Shown: positions 12,085 to 24,420, counted from the first letter of the stretch. The stretch is DNA of 64,000 nt from Sipunculus nudus (GCA_026874595.1 CM049306.1:76503642-76567641), one strand, 5' to 3'. Program-made: numbers and translations. The notes: generated from the letters alone by a model not told the origin.

Positions 12085-13330
12085 AAGTACATGTGACGGT
12101 AGGTATTAATTGTAAAAAATGTAAACTCCTTAAATGTTAATTGGGTGGCTTTTGTCCTCTGGGCCATTAAGATTGGAGTGCATGCTGATGATTGAGTTAA
12201 GGGGGTGGTGGGTTTCTGGTATAGGGGGTTCATTAGTCTGGGAAACTTTTGTCTGGAGGCTTCAGAAATCAGATTGTCAGGATTACTGTGGTTTACGGGC
12301 AGTAACCTAATGTTTCATCATTAATATCCCCTCCTCTACATTGAGTACATAAAGAACTCTGAAAATTGATTTTTCTTAATGGCTGATGTCACATGGAAGG
12401 GATTGTGACATTTAAAGTTTACCTGCCAGTTATTGATTATATATCGCACATTGTAGATGAGTCATATTTATTATTAGGCAGACCTAAGTTTTGTATGGAA
12501 AAGTCTGTAGTGATTGTGTAAAGTTCCACAAAATATTAACATATGACTTATCCAAAGTGTATTTAAATTAGGACCCATGGACTTAAGATGATTAGCTTTT
12601 TCTTAGACTACTTCATTCCTGGTGACCTATTAATCTTACATTTAAGTTCTACAAATCATTCAGCAATCACAAGGGCAACCTCCGCAAGTCACAACCTTCA
12701 AGTTGAAAATTAGCTCAAGATTAGAATTAGATATCAGATGCAATTAAATATGTCACCTGTGACTTTTTATCCTGCATGAATAAAGGTCAGTTATAGGAGA
12801 TCCAGCAAAAAGATAAGCAGAAGAAAAAATTGAAAAATCAACTGCAAAAATCAACTGCATAAGGGACTGCTTACTAGGGTCGGGAGGCATAATTAGATAG
12901 TCTTTTGAAGCTGACAGAATAGCAACACAACTCATTTACATAATATATTTTATCATAATTTTATTTTATTTCTGCAAATAAACTTTCACTGTTAAACTGA
13001 TGGTCTATCAAAAGTGATGAAATGTCTCTGCATGTTATCCTAAACAGCATATCATCCAGTGGATTTCCAGCATGTATTCTGTTTGGATAAAAAATATGAT
13101 TTATGTTTCTGGCAATATATTGACCATGAAATAACCTGGCTCCACATCAAAGGCTGTGTCTATCAGGCTGTGGACCATGAAATGCCAGTTTTGAGCTGAA
13201 CATGAATCAGTGTGTACACTGGTGATTAGGATTTTGTTATGTATGATATGTACATGAGCATACCAGACTGTGAAATAGCAGGACACTTGACCAGTTTAAC
13301 AATGATTTAGAGCTACCAGTAAGCCGCCTC
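12085..13330. other. Unassigned sequence
   Basis: No gene or dispersed repeat recognised. A few homeodomain-like words (ctgcatgaataaaggtcag near 12773) stand alone. Confidence 0.4.
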
Positions 13331-13332
13331 CT

Positions 13333-13390
13333 CCCCCCCCCCCCCATCCCCAACAACCACACACTCATACACACACACAAACACACAGAC
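13333..13390. repeat. Poly-C followed by a CA-rich tract
   Basis: A C13 run, then an interrupted CA/ACAC tract to about 13388. Low complexity only. Confidence 0.9.
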
Positions 13391-13740
13391 AAGTTAGATT
13401 CTTATCAGTATCAAGTTATAATTATACTTAATGTGGATGATTTTTTTCAAAGATAGGTCCATAACCACATGATAAGGATGATATAGTATTTTAAGCCATA
13501 GAACTTGATTTCAGGTTTTTATATGCACAGTGGTATAGTTATAACCTGTAAAACACCAGCTTTATGCCTATAATTTTTAATTGTGAACTCTGACATCCTG
13601 GTTTTAGTGTAAATATACAAAATGGCAGCCCCCATGAGCATATTCAGAAAATTGGAAGAAATAAACATGTCATTGTTTGATAAGGGCTCCGGATGCCAAA
13701 TGAAAGTACTCCCAGGGATCAGAGTTCAGTGTCCAGGTGA

Positions 13741-13752
13741 GAATTGTTCTGT
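13741..13752 (+). repeat. Target-site duplication, left, of SINE-1 copy 1
   Basis: gaattgttctgt here and gatttgttctgt at 14779-14790 agree at 11 of 12 positions and bracket the SINE exactly. Confidence 0.75.
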
Positions 13753-14778
13753 AGCTCAGGAGTAGAATGCAGGTCTCAAGCCAGGAGACTGAGAGTTTGA
13801 ATCTCAGCCAAGGCGGTGAGATTTTTCATATTCAGCCCCCATCCAGGGTGAGCACTCTGCAGGCTTAATGGGAAGGCCTTGCCCGATGGCAGTGTTTCAT
13901 TCACAAATGAGTGCACCTTTCAGGGGTACCTCTGTAGTATGACCCAGCAATAGGGATGATTACACACCCAGGTCCCGCAGGTGTAGTGGTCACCGGGACA
14001 GGTTAACACCAGTATATAAAAATGCAAGGAAGTGAGTGCTATTGCACTGTCATGGAGTCAAACATGGGAATGGCTAATGTACATTTATACAGTCAAGCCC
14101 ATTTATTGTCATGTCGCTGCTGCATGCTTAAATCATGATAATAACCAGGATGTGATATTATGCGGGCTTCAACATCATGTCCTTTTGAATCACCGAAGAA
14201 GCTTTATTTCATAGATGGTATCAAATAAATCGTCAATAAACAGGAAGCAGGAACGTTAATATATATTTTTATTGCAAAACAACATATCAAATTACGTTTA
14301 TGCACACCTGACAGCTTATTTTCTGTAATTTTGTGCTAGATGTCACAATTATGGAACAAAAGCCAGCTTCCCAACAGAAAGTGAAGTAGCTTCCACATAT
14401 ATCATTCCACCTGCCCACCGCACACATGAGGGAGACAAGGGCATATGACACGCATGAGAGGTTACTGGCACCTGACCTCGTTGATCACCTTGTTGATGTT
14501 TGATGTGATATTGACTGTCAACTTGGATAACTGCCAAGGGGTCCAAGCATGGCAATAAACGTGATTACGACAATATTCCATGATATTAACTGGTCAGATT
14601 TACTGTTGTACAATTATAGGAAATGGTTTAGGATTTCAGATTTATGTGACAATAAACTTTATTTTCCATTAACTGATATGACACAAAGTGGGCTTGACTG
14701 TACCTAGTTAAGTTAGCATTAAAAAATGAAGGCGGTTACCTCCAACAACATAAATATTTTTTTAAAATAAAGAAAAAA
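13753..14778 (+). mobile_element. tRNA-derived SINE (SINE-1) copy 1, split by a MITE
   Basis: The 5' head is tRNA-like. A-box-like agctcaggagtag is followed about 40 bp on by a B-box-like gagtttgaatctc, as expected for an internal RNA polymerase III promoter. The body runs through 'ggcggtgagattttt', 'ccatccagggtgagcactc', 'gcaggcttaatgggaaggc', 'tttcattcacaaatgagtg', 'caggtcccgcaggtgtagtgg' and 'caggttaacaccag'. These blocks recur in order, inverted, at 58875-59292. The 3' end carries gttagcattaaaaaatgaa, ggcggttacctccaacaac and an A-rich tail. A 611-bp MITE interrupts it at 14090-14700. Without MITE and duplicated TA the SINE is 413 bp, against 418 bp for the other copy. It is not a functional tRNA gene. 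Confidence 0.9.
14090..14700. mobile_element. 611-bp TA-flanked MITE inside SINE-1
   Basis: The terminal inverted repeat starts cagtcaagcccatttattg on the left and reads cagtcaagcccactttgtg in reverse complement on the right, continuing as tgtcat on both sides. TA flanks both ends (14088-14089 and 14701-14702). The uninterrupted SINE-1 copy has a single tata at the matching point (about 58945-58948), so the insertion site is confirmed by an empty paralogue. TA duplication and CAGT ends suggest a Tc1/mariner-type parent. A 68-codon minus-strand ORF at 14349-14555 has no recognised domain. Confidence 0.88.
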
Positions 14779-14860
14779 GATTTGTTCTGTGGAGAGAGTT
14801 AAATTTGATGGCAAGGGGATGTGTATCAGCAAAGTTTAGGACAGAACAACACTTTTTTTA

Positions 14861-15200
14861 GCTCAGATGACCATAAGTCATCTTAGCTATAGTTGTAGTC
14901 CATTGTCTGTTGTCAGTTTGTCTGTTAGACTGGCACATTTTTAAACCATAAGACCTATAAATCCAAAACTTGGCATACTGTTAGATGTCCCAAAGATCTC
15001 CTACCAAACACAAAACTTGGTCACTGCAACTTTATTCCTTCTGGAAATTAAGGAAAACCCACAATTTTCCATTAAAAATCCATTATTACACTCCAGGACT
15101 GCCTCATATCAAAACCACTCATCTGTTTTTCTGTATATTCATGTATAAATATATATATAATATTATAATATTGTCTTATATATTTTATACATACATGCCA
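14861..15200 (+). repeat. Mollusc-type leader repeat, copy (gctcag..gctatag..gtctgt)
   Basis: Begins agctcagatgaccataagtc and continues with 'agctatagttgta', 'ttgtctgttgtcagtttgtctgtta' and 'ctggcaca'. This is the same leader as the array head at 21891 and the partial copies at 58.2 and 61.8 kb. The module after it differs (aaacttggcatactgttaga). Confidence 0.7.
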
Positions 15201-17141
15201 GAGGTTAAGTCCATATTGTGTAATTTTTAAAGTTATGGGCCCAAACAAAATGCTCTTTGTAAAAAATCAGGAAAGATTTTCACAGCATCCAAACGTAAGT
15301 TAATCTGTGTAAATCTGAAATTAAAAAATAAAAGCTAAAAAATTAGGCAAGTTTTTTAATTTTCTTTAGGCTCTATTGTATTCACTCACTTTGTCCAGCT
15401 GCAGGCAGGCTACTTCTTCTCACTGGAGGTCAGCTATGCCAGGGTACCTGATTTGTAATTGGTCACTGGGGGAGATCCCCTGCCGTGACAGGTGTACAGT
15501 TATTCTCTTACGAACCCCCTCCGTCCTCCCCACCAAGTGTTATGCATTAATTGTAATTGTTTGCACTTTATTTCTTTTATCATAATGCTGTTTCCATTCC
15601 ATTATACAAAAATTTTCTTGAAATAGTAATTCAGGGAGAAAACTAGAAGATGCAATGTTATGGTAATGTAGCATTTTAAAGAAATAATTTTTCTTTTATA
15701 TAATTTTAACAAATTAAAATATAATTAAACACATTAGTATGAATAATTTAATAATATATGAGCCAGATGATGTATAAATAAAGGCACAATTTTAAAATTG
15801 TGAATTCTGAATCTGGTATTATTTCCAGATATTTGTGTTGCAAATTATAAGATATATTTTTGTGGTAAAAAAATAATACATTTGAATGCATAATGTGGTG
15901 TTATCTGACAAAACTGAGATTAAAGAAGATGCAATGTAGAATTATGAATCAACTTTTATATTCAGATATATATGTAATATTGGGAATGTATAAAAGTTAT
16001 AAAATTGAAAAAAAATAATGTTATAAAAAATTGGCATCTAATGCAAACATTTGTTCATTATGATCAGCTTCTTTTGTAAAATGATCAGCTTTGTTTGTCT
16101 ACCAGTCTGTCTGTCCATTTTTAAATGTTCTTTCCATTTTTAAATGTTCAGTAATTGGGAACTTTTTTTTATCCTGTAAGCACTGTTGAATTAAGTGAAT
16201 ATCCTGTAAGTATATACAAAGATGTTGTAACTCCCACTTTCCATCATCACCCCTGCCCCCTCCCACACACACACACACCCATGCACACACACACACAACC
16301 AAGTCCTTGCACCTGTGGACTGGGGATGTTAGTTATATTGCATCTGTATACATTTTATTAAATAAAAAATATATATTTCATAATATATTATAAAAAAATG
16401 ATCTAATTGAAAAAATGTGTAAACTGCTGAACGGTCAACAGTTTATCAAAAAGCCAACAAATGATCATGGTAAATTGTAGATCTTATGTTCACAAAATGC
16501 TCACATGCTTCAGTTTGAACATTAGGAAACCCGGTCAGGTCACAAAATATTATTTGCAACAATTTCATCAATACAAACCAATCATATCAACCAACCATGG
16601 TCTATATTACCTCTTCCTGTTCCACTTACACTTTATCTCATTTTGATATTATTTTAGATTTTTTTCTTCAAGGTCAACTTCAGCTGAGCACAGAATGGTT
16701 TCAGAAATGATATTAAATGATCTTAAACTGACTGATGGTTATGTTGAGTTAAATGATCCATTCTTTGTAGATTACCTTTAGATTATGATAATGTTAGGCT
16801 AAATTTAGTTTAAATATTTTCCATGAAAATCTCACCAGTGATAATATATCCAGGGTTTGTAGTCCTTGGGAGAGGGGTATCTGATTGTTAAGGGGACATT
16901 TCCCAGATGCAATTGGATAAGGCCCAGGATCTTATCAGATAATGGTTCTTTTTCCTTTGGGGTATTTCAGGGTATTGCTTGAGTGCAGGCTGGGCAGGTC
17001 AAACAGTACAGGAAACAGTAAAGTTGGTGTAATTTATGAGTGTGATTAGATAGGTCAGCTTCCTGGAAGAACACCTTGAACATACATACTGGTACCCATA
17101 CATATACACAGACATGCATATACATATACTTGGTGTATACA
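15201..17141. other. Unassigned AT-rich sequence with a (CA)n tract
   Basis: No gene seen. A broken (CA)n tract lies at 16264-16298. Both ORFs overlapping it are repeat translations or chance. Confidence 0.4.
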
Positions 17142-17452
17142 AAGGCCAAAAAAATTAAAATGTATGGTTCTCAGGCACTTTTTTTCAGAAATCAATGCGG
17201 GCGGTATTTTATTTTTGACCTTATTTTGTATGTTTCGATAAAAATATCATATGATCAGGGAAAAGCATGAAAATAACAGGTTTTTTTTTTTTGCTAAACA
17301 GGTAAAAAGCATTACTTAACAAAGGAAATTGTATCAAAATTGTATTATTTTATCTTCTTGAAAGATGAAAATCAAAATAAAATTGTTTGATGCGAGGGGT
17401 TAAAATTGATGCGGGTGGTGCCTGATAACCATCCCTTCTATTTTTTTTGCCC
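17142..17452 (+). mobile_element. MITE-1, copy 3 of 5
   Basis: Starts aaaggccaaaaaaattaaaa, then tatggttctcaggcac. The interior follows the family (atcaatgcgggcggtattt, gatcagggaaaagcatgaaa, gctaaacagg, cttgaaagatgaaaatc, gaggggttaaaattga) and ends ggtgcctgataaccat..ttttttttgccc. About 311 bp. The TA flank has been lost. Confidence 0.88.
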
Positions 17453-17839
17453 AATTTTGCTGCCCTTCTGATCCCAATTATACGTAGTTAGTTGATATAC
17501 TGCAGTTGGCTTAATTTTCGTGGGATTAAAATTTCAAGTGCACACTTTTCCAGTGTTTCACAGGGGTTCCTTTTACGCGACCTCACAATACAAAAAACCA
17601 ATACTAAGAGTAGATCCATTGATTCAGAATTAATTATACCAAATATTATATGAACAGAATTGTATTCACGAAAGATTTTTTTTATTAGCAGACAATTGGA
17701 AAGTCTGATATCATTTAAACTATCAATCTTTGAACATACAATCTTATTTTTTACTCGTAATGTCAATCTTTTACTTACCAACCTTGCCTTCAATTATGAG
17801 ACCTCTAATTGACAAAGGTTTCATTTTTTTTAAATATTA

Positions 17840-18010
17840 ATATCATAAAATTCAAACCCTCACAAATAAAAAGGCAACCACAGTATATATATACACACAG
17901 AGACATGCATAATGAAATCTGGCAAATGGACATGTGTATGCTATGCTTGAAGACCACAGCAGATACATACTCATGACTAGAATGGTACTCGGAAAAAGGC
18001 AGTCAGCTGC
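17840..18010 (-). repeat. Possible fragment sharing a tail with the SINE-like copy at 48.7 kb
   Basis: aaaccctcacaaataaaaaggcaaccacagtatat resembles gaaatcctctcaaacaaagaggctaccacagtatg at 48767-48801. Only this block matches well, so family membership is weak. Confidence 0.3.
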
Positions 18011-18721
18011 AAAGGTTAAAGGGGTGTTCCCTGGTCCATATCCTACCTCTCAAAATCCGAAGATTTTTATGGAAATTGTTTAAGTAATTTCTAGGAATTA
18101 CTAGGAAATTTTGCATTAAAAATAACAAACAAACAGCTAGACATGAGTATAAGTCTCCTTTGGGGATGTCATTAACGCAAAATTAGGCACAACTACACCA
18201 GTGCATGGGGACGGTAACATACATACAGTGCTTGTAAAAACAGTTCAGGCCTGCCAGATCACTCTCTTTTAAAAGAGTCACTCTTTTTCAGCAGAACTTT
18301 TTATTTGATCTTTTTTCAGTGAAAACATTTTGCTTTATACTGTTTCTCTCATGCCGTAACAAGAATGCAATTTTTGTGTTTGCAAATGTCAAGCATGTGT
18401 CCCAACAAGTTGAAATTTCTTATCTTCATGCAAGGGGAATGTTCAATGTATGTTTCTAACTTTTGGAGCGATATATATACACACATACTTAGCATTTGGT
18501 GCACATCTTTATTCAGTTTGTGATAAAAAAAAGCAGAATATTTCTAATTTTACTCTTTTTCACTAGTTTTTCAGAGAAGACTACTTATTTTTACCTGTGC
18601 ACTTAATTACTCAATCTTTTCGGTCATTTACCTTTGGCACGCCCGCAATTAACAGTTCATCTGCTGACTTAATCATCATACACATAAATTTTACATGATT
18701 TTTCTCATATTTTCTTTGCAG

Positions 18722-19260
18722 GACAAGTTTCGCTGGATGATGATATGATAATTAATGAAGATAATTAAAGAAAAAGAGGAAGACCAGTGTAATCTGATGA
18801 AGGAATCCAACAGTACACAAGCCACCAAGACATCCTTCTCCATGCTAAAGTGTGATATTTGTATTTAATCTTTTTTTTATGTAATCACAAACAGTCCAGT
18901 GGTTTAACATTTTAGTGTGCATATACTAGTGACCATACTGTGGAAGACTTTGGAATAACTGCAAATGAGATGGATTAAACTTTTGATATTCACCTTTTTG
19001 TCCCTAAACTGAACATCTCAAGTGATTTTGAAAATTAAGAAAAGAAATCAACCCAAAAAAACACTAATAAAGGTTATCTAGGGAATATAAGAAGATAGGC
19101 AGACTGGTGAAACTGGGTTGCGATTATTTAATTAAGAAGGAAAAAACATATTTTTAAAGTATTTTTATCGGACTGAAGGTGAAAACATTGGAAGGATCAT
19201 CTGAAGTGTATTATTTGCCTAAGAATAAAAAGGTGAATACATGTTAATGATTAAATAAAG
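18722..19260 (+). CDS. Candidate terminal exon and 3'UTR of an unknown gene (partial)
   Basis: A pyrimidine-rich tract ends in tattttctttgcag at 18721, a textbook splice acceptor. A possible branch site ctgacttaatc lies about 50 bases upstream. If splicing occurs, two bases finish a split codon and the frame reads QVSLDDDMIINEDN then stop (18724-18768), a short acidic tail. No other frame across the acceptor stays open longer than about nine codons. Downstream is repeat-free sequence with two AATAAA signals (19224-19229 and 19254-19259), which would give a 3'UTR of about 460-490 bases. I do not recognise the protein. The upstream exons would lie beyond the repeats at 17 kb or outside the window. 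Chance is a real alternative, since AT-rich DNA makes acceptors and AATAAA often. Confidence 0.3.
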
Positions 19261-19269
19261 AAAATATTT

Positions 19270-19789
19270 AAAGTTAAATTTTTCAATGTGTGCTAGATAT
19301 AAAAGCTCTTAACGAGTGGGAAGTGAGCAATGGGTGAGTAAGAAATTTCTTCTACTTGGCTTAGAAGTGAATGTACACTCAGACGGGCAGACTGACAGAT
19401 GACCAGACAGAAGGACTGACACATAGACACTTGATAACCAGCAGTAGCACATGTCAGCACAGGTCTCAGTTACTGTGCAGCTTATGACCTTTGACCAGTT
19501 TGGCCAAATGGATTCCCAGAATGCTTGTGGAATCAAGGAAGAATTCATTTTTGATGATATCACAAGGATAAACTGATTTCTATTTTTGTGGTGACATTGA
19601 ATTGTAATTTATATGAAAATTATACAACTTGGCTGCAAAAAGGGTTTACCTCCTGTAAAATTTTCAAGATGGATGACGTAAACTGGTCACATGTAAAGGA
19701 AGGACAGACAAGTTAGCAGGCAAACAAATAAATGGACAAACATAAGGAAATGACAAGTATGCTCTCCAAATTGAAGATTGACGCAAAGC
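19270..19789. other. Unassigned sequence
   Basis: No feature supported. An 84-codon minus-strand ORF (19309-19563) shows no domain and overlaps no splice signals. Confidence 0.35.
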
Positions 19790-20110
19790 AACAAATGAAA
19801 CAATATCTCGGTCCAACAATGCTGGGTGTCACAGTTTTGTGAATAGCCCACGTGTCCTATAAATTCTGATGTAGTAATGGAGCCTGCTCAGTGGGAGGAT
19901 TGAGGAGAGCTGAGATTTTCCATCCCGCCCTGTTTTCTTTAAGTATCTGATTTATTAGGCCTCTCTCTGACAGCTGATACAGAAATAACCGTAGATCTGC
20001 CAGGCTGTGAAATAGATGCTTTGTGCTATAGATTCTTCTTCTTTGACAATCTGTATTCAGCCTGTCACATAAATTATGGATATCTTCATTTCAAATCCAT
20101 TCAACATTCA
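19790..20110. promoter_or_regulatory. Possible conserved noncoding island
   Basis: A repeat-free, GC-elevated patch. Words include ccaacaatgctgg (SOX-like), ccacgtgtcc (E-box CACGTG near 19849), ctgacagctgatac (Meis-like) and cctgtcacataaattatgg near 20063, which joins a TGTCA and a posterior-Hox-like CATAAA. Suggestive only. Confidence 0.2.
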
Positions 20111-20139
20111 ATTCTGCGTGGTCTAATTTTATACTTCCA

Positions 20140-20330
20140 TTAGGAGGTAGTATGTTTTTGCTGCTGTTAGTTGGTTTGTCTGTTAGCAGTGAAAATTTTT
20201 TTTTATGAAAATTGTGGAAGGTTTAAGAAATGTTCAGGGAACTATCTGTTAAAGTTTGGAAATATATGAGGTCACAATAACATGTTTAATATTTAAAGGA
20301 TAATTTACAATATTAGGGCAATTTGGTAGT
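20140..20330 (+). repeat. 'ggaggtagtatgtttttg' mollusc-type repeat fragment
   Basis: attaggaggtagtatgttttt followed by ttggtttgtctgttagcag resembles the tandem module at 50786-51170 (ggaggttatgtttttaacag..tttgtctgttc). Confidence 0.4.
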
Positions 20331-21890
20331 CCATTGTTTTGCAAGATGATTTTTACTCACAGGCATATGGGGAACCTTAATTCACATCAGTTTACCTCCA
20401 AAATTCACTGAAATTACTCCTTGTTGTTACCCTAATGCTCCTCTAAATTTCTTCAGTCTGTTCATAACATTTGGAGTAAAATTGCTAATTAACAGTTATA
20501 ATGCAGAATCAAAATAGAGTGTAAAAACGAAGTACATCCAGATGGTCACAGTCACATCACTTTCATGCATCTACCACTCAACCTCATTGGTCATGCTGCC
20601 TCTCTGTGTTTTTCATGCCCAATCTCAACAACCTAAATATTCAGGTTTTAAATCTCTCAGAGGTTTCATGTGAGCTTTTTTTGACATGGCTATGACAACT
20701 CCTAGGATGACAGGCCTTAACGAACAATCAGTATGCAGCTGTGGCAGCTTTGTACCAACTCCTTGCTGTTGGATTTGAAATAAGTTTCATTCACCCTCTT
20801 TTGGTCATAAAGTGCAGGGTTGATTATTGTCTTATTTATTCCATTTCTGACTAAAGATTACTAAGATTTCTATGAACTGAAAAATTGAGAATTTTGGTCT
20901 ACCATTTCAGTCTTATTTGATTTCTGTAGAGCATTAGAAATGTTTTATGTTCTCCCAACCAAATGACTAAAAACTCAACATGCAAATCAATGCTTGTTCA
21001 GCTCAGGATATCATACCATTCAAGTTTGATATTTGTACAGTTGACATATAGTACCTTAATTTGCATAGATAATCAATGTGTAGGACAGCTAATTCCTGAT
21101 TTAATTAATACAAATGTATCACTGACATTGGGAAATTATTTTGAAGTTATTTCTGACTTATATAAATTTTTGCCAAGGTAACTCTGGGTTCCAGTTGTCT
21201 CGAAGGTACTTCTGGATTGAGATATCTGTTTCAACATGTACCATTGCCTGGCTTTAGCCAGTTGTCAAAATTTATCTCTCACCTTTACAAGTGGCTTAAG
21301 CAAGTTTGTTCTAAAAACATCTTTAACTTGGATTTTATCTGTGAGGATATATTTGTAATGATCCTTTTGCATTTATGAGTATTCATATATAAATATTTCT
21401 CCAGTTGAAGTGTATAATTTAGGGACTTGACTGACTTTACCTCATTGTAACAGAGATACTGGCCCCTTGTTTAAACAGTACTAATTATCCTCTATATCTT
21501 TTTTAACCACTTCTTAGTAGTTTATAGAGTTTGCCAGAACTGAGATGACTAATACTGGTCATGAGGTGCCCAGTCCCTGGAGAGAAAAGAGAGTTCAATT
21601 CAGTGTTTATTCCTGTTGATATATATAGTCCTGTTGACTTATTCTTAGGGAAAAATTGGCTCAGATTATTAAATACTTTTTCACCAATCAAAGACATTAT
21701 GTGTGTATGTGTATGTGCATTATTTGGGGATTGAGACAAAGTGGGCACTGCATCTTGACTACAAATGAAGTAGAGATCGATACCTAAGTCAGTTTAATTA
21801 ATTTATAGAAAAACAAACTCCCACAGGAAAAGTAGCTTCAGATAAAAATTCAGTTTCAAGTTGTCCAAAGGAGACCCACCCGAAAGGTTT
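20331..21890. other. Unassigned AT-rich sequence
   Basis: No gene or clear repeat recognised in about 1.5 kb. Confidence 0.4.
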
Positions 21891-22131
21891 TTAGCTCAGC
21901 TGACTTTCAGTCATGCTGAGCTATAGCGATCACTCTTTGTCTGTCGTCCGTCTGTCCGTATGTCTGTCTGTCCTTCTGTCCGTCTGTCCGTTAACCTGGC
22001 ACAAATTGTAACCACCGGACTTGCAATCTTGTAACTTGACATTCTGAGAGGTCGACGAAAAATCTCCTTGGAAACCAGAAATTAAGTCTCTGTTATTTTT
22101 CGATTTTTTATGAATTTTTTTCTCTATTTTT
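21891..22131 (+). repeat. Leader of the 337-bp array
   Basis: Starts agctcagctgactttcagtc and then atgctgagctatagcg, so agctcagc and gctgagct form a short inverted pair. (GTCTGTCC)n-type sequence follows at 21937-21992, then 'cctggcacaaattgtaa'. This layout (foldback head, GTCC-rich microsatellite, tandem core) is one I associate with bivalve non-autonomous elements of pearl/Helitron-like type. That name is inference. Confidence 0.7.
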
Positions 22132-23655
22132 AAGACCTTTAAAAATGTGAACATCTGTTAACAGGGCACAAATCATAAAGACTGGACCTAGAATCTTCAT
22201 TCTTGACACACAGGGAGACCCATGAAAAGTCTCCATGGAAACCTGAAATTAGGTCTCTGTTACCCATATCCTTTGAGCTGTGGGGCTCCCAATTACCCCC
22301 CAGAATAATGGAAAATTTGATAAAGAAAAACTGCAACATCTCAATAACTACAACACTGATAGTCATGATTTTTGGCATACATATTGATCAAGAGTTCCAT
22401 CAGTTCCTGCAGTCTGGTGGTGCCACCTGTATTTTTTCAATTTTTCGTAATTTTTTTCTCTATTTATGAGACTTTTAAGGATGTAGTTATCTTTCAACAG
22501 GTTACAAATCTTAATGACTGAACCTAGAATCTTAATTCTTGACACACGGGGAGATCCATGAAAAGTCTCCATGAAAACCTGAAATTAGGTCTCTGTTACC
22601 CATCCTTTGAGCAATGGCAGTCTAAAGTACAGCTCAGAATAATGGAAAATTTGATACAAAAGCTGAAGTATCTGAACAACTAATGCAGAGATCACAATAA
22701 TTGTTTGCATGGATATTGATCATGGAATGTTTCATTAGTTTCTGCAGACTGATGGCACCACGTATATTTGTTCAGGTTTTTTTACTAATTTTTTTCTCTA
22801 CTTTTGCGACCTTAAAAGATATGAACATCTGTTAACAGGGCTCAAATTGTATAGACTGGACCTAGAATCTTCATTCTTGACACAAGGGAGATCCATGAAA
22901 AGTCTCCATGGAAAATGAAATTAGGTCTCTGTTACCCATATCCTTTAAGCTATAGGACTCTGAAGTATCCCTAAGAATAATGAAAAATTTGATACAAAAA
23001 ACTGCAGTATCTCAATAACTACAACACTAATGGTCATGATTTTTGGCATACATATTGATCATGAGGTGTTCCATCAGTTTCTGCAGACTGGGTGCGCCAC
23101 CTCTATTTTTTCAAATTTTTACAAATTTTTTTCCCTATTTTTGAGACCTTTTAAAGATGTGGTTATCTGTCAACAGGGTACAAATCATAACAACTGGACC
23201 TAGAATCTGCATTCTTGTCATGCAAGGAGGCCCAAGAAAAGTGTCTGTGGAAACCTGAAATTAGGTCTGTTTCCCGTATCCTTCAAGCTATAGGACTCCG
23301 AAGTATCCCTCAGAATAATGAACAATTTGATACAAAAGCTGAAGTATCTGAACAACTAATGCAGAGATCACCATGATTCTTTGGATGGATATTGTTTATG
23401 GAGTGTTTCATCAGTTTCTGCAGACTGGTGGTTCCACCTATATTTTAATCAATTTTTCGAATTTTTTTCTCTATTTTTGAGACCTTTAAGGATGCTGTCA
23501 TCTGTTTACATGGCACAAGTTGTAACAACTAATGCAGAGATCACCATGATTCTTTGCATGCATATTGACCATTAAGTCTTTTTATTAGTTTCTGCAGACT
23601 GGTGGAGCCACTTGTATTTTTTACGCATTTTTTCTCTATTTTTGAGATATATAAA
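22132..23655 (+). repeat. Tandem array of about 337-bp units with two alternating unit types
   Basis: Four full units and one short unit. Each starts near 'gaccttt(a)aaagatgtgaacatctgt' and ends 'tttttctctatttttgag'. Aligned palindromic cores fall at 22416, 22751, 23090, 23427 and 23601, spacings 335, 339, 337 and 174. Units 1 and 3 share 'aacatctgttaacaggg' and 'actgc..atctcaataactacaacact'. Units 2 and 4 share 'gttatct.tcaacagg', 'aagctgaagtatctgaacaac' and 'taatgcagagatcac'. The array is therefore an AB dimer repeated twice, higher-order period about 675 bp. ORFs of 60-88 codons are open frames inside units. Confidence 0.9.
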
Positions 23656-24110
23656 TACAGACACAATTTTGGCCTGTTGGTTAATCTGTTTGATGCTTCA
23701 GTTGAATGGGTATATACTACCATTCAAATGATAAAATTTCCTTTTGCGAATCTCTTCCCAGTCAGTTGAGTGTCATGACCCATGGGTCAATGGTTATGTA
23801 TGTTACAAAGAAAATGTAAGTAGGGCTGCGTGACCTCAAGCTGAGCACAAAATGGACCTGGTGGAAGTTATGCAGGATTTCTGGCGGGCAATATAAGTTA
23901 GATGATACTGATCGACTCTGCTAGTGCTTGAGTGGTTTAAGTTAAAACCTCACTCCCTTACACCAAGGAAACTTTTGTACAAACTTAGTAAATATTGAAA
24001 ATATACCTTTAAATTAATTAGTTATGTACTCAGCCATTGTAATTTTTTAAGGAAGTGTATCGTACAACTATGTTTGTTTTCTGGTGGCTTTTTTTTGGAG
24101 GTGCACCTCT
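23656..24110. other. Unassigned spacer between two arrays
   Basis: Contains gtcatgacccatgggtca (near 23772), nearly the same word as at 9795-9810, but no larger repeat. Confidence 0.35.
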
Positions 24111-24117
24111 ATAGTTT

Positions 24118-24420
24118 AGTTTATTAACACCCAACACCTTCCACATGTTGGACGGAGTAGAACTCCACTGGTTCATCCAGGACAGACTTACCACACAAAC
24201 AGCCAGCTCCAGTCCCTATGTGACATTATCACCTTTGGTGCTGGTAAGGCTGGCATCTGCCAAATACAAAAATAAAATAGAATACAGGTAGTTGACAAGA
24301 GACTTCTTGCATCCGCCCAAAATCAGAGTGGAACGGGTGAAGTGAGGCTTGGATTGAGTGGCAAGGGGAAATACAGTGGGTGTGTTGCATATTAGCATGG
24401 ATGTTTGCAGCTGAAATGTG
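24118..24420. other. Flank of the 285-bp array
   Basis: Moderately GC-rich, with ccaacaccttccacatgttgg and agtagaactccactggttc, both short inverted pairs. No homologous copy is seen in this window. It may be the end of the same element that carries the array. Confidence 0.3.

Noticed and set aside
13753-13830. Functional tRNA gene
   Set aside because: A and B boxes are visible but the cloverleaf is not closed, the sequence continues as a SINE body, and two further copies exist.
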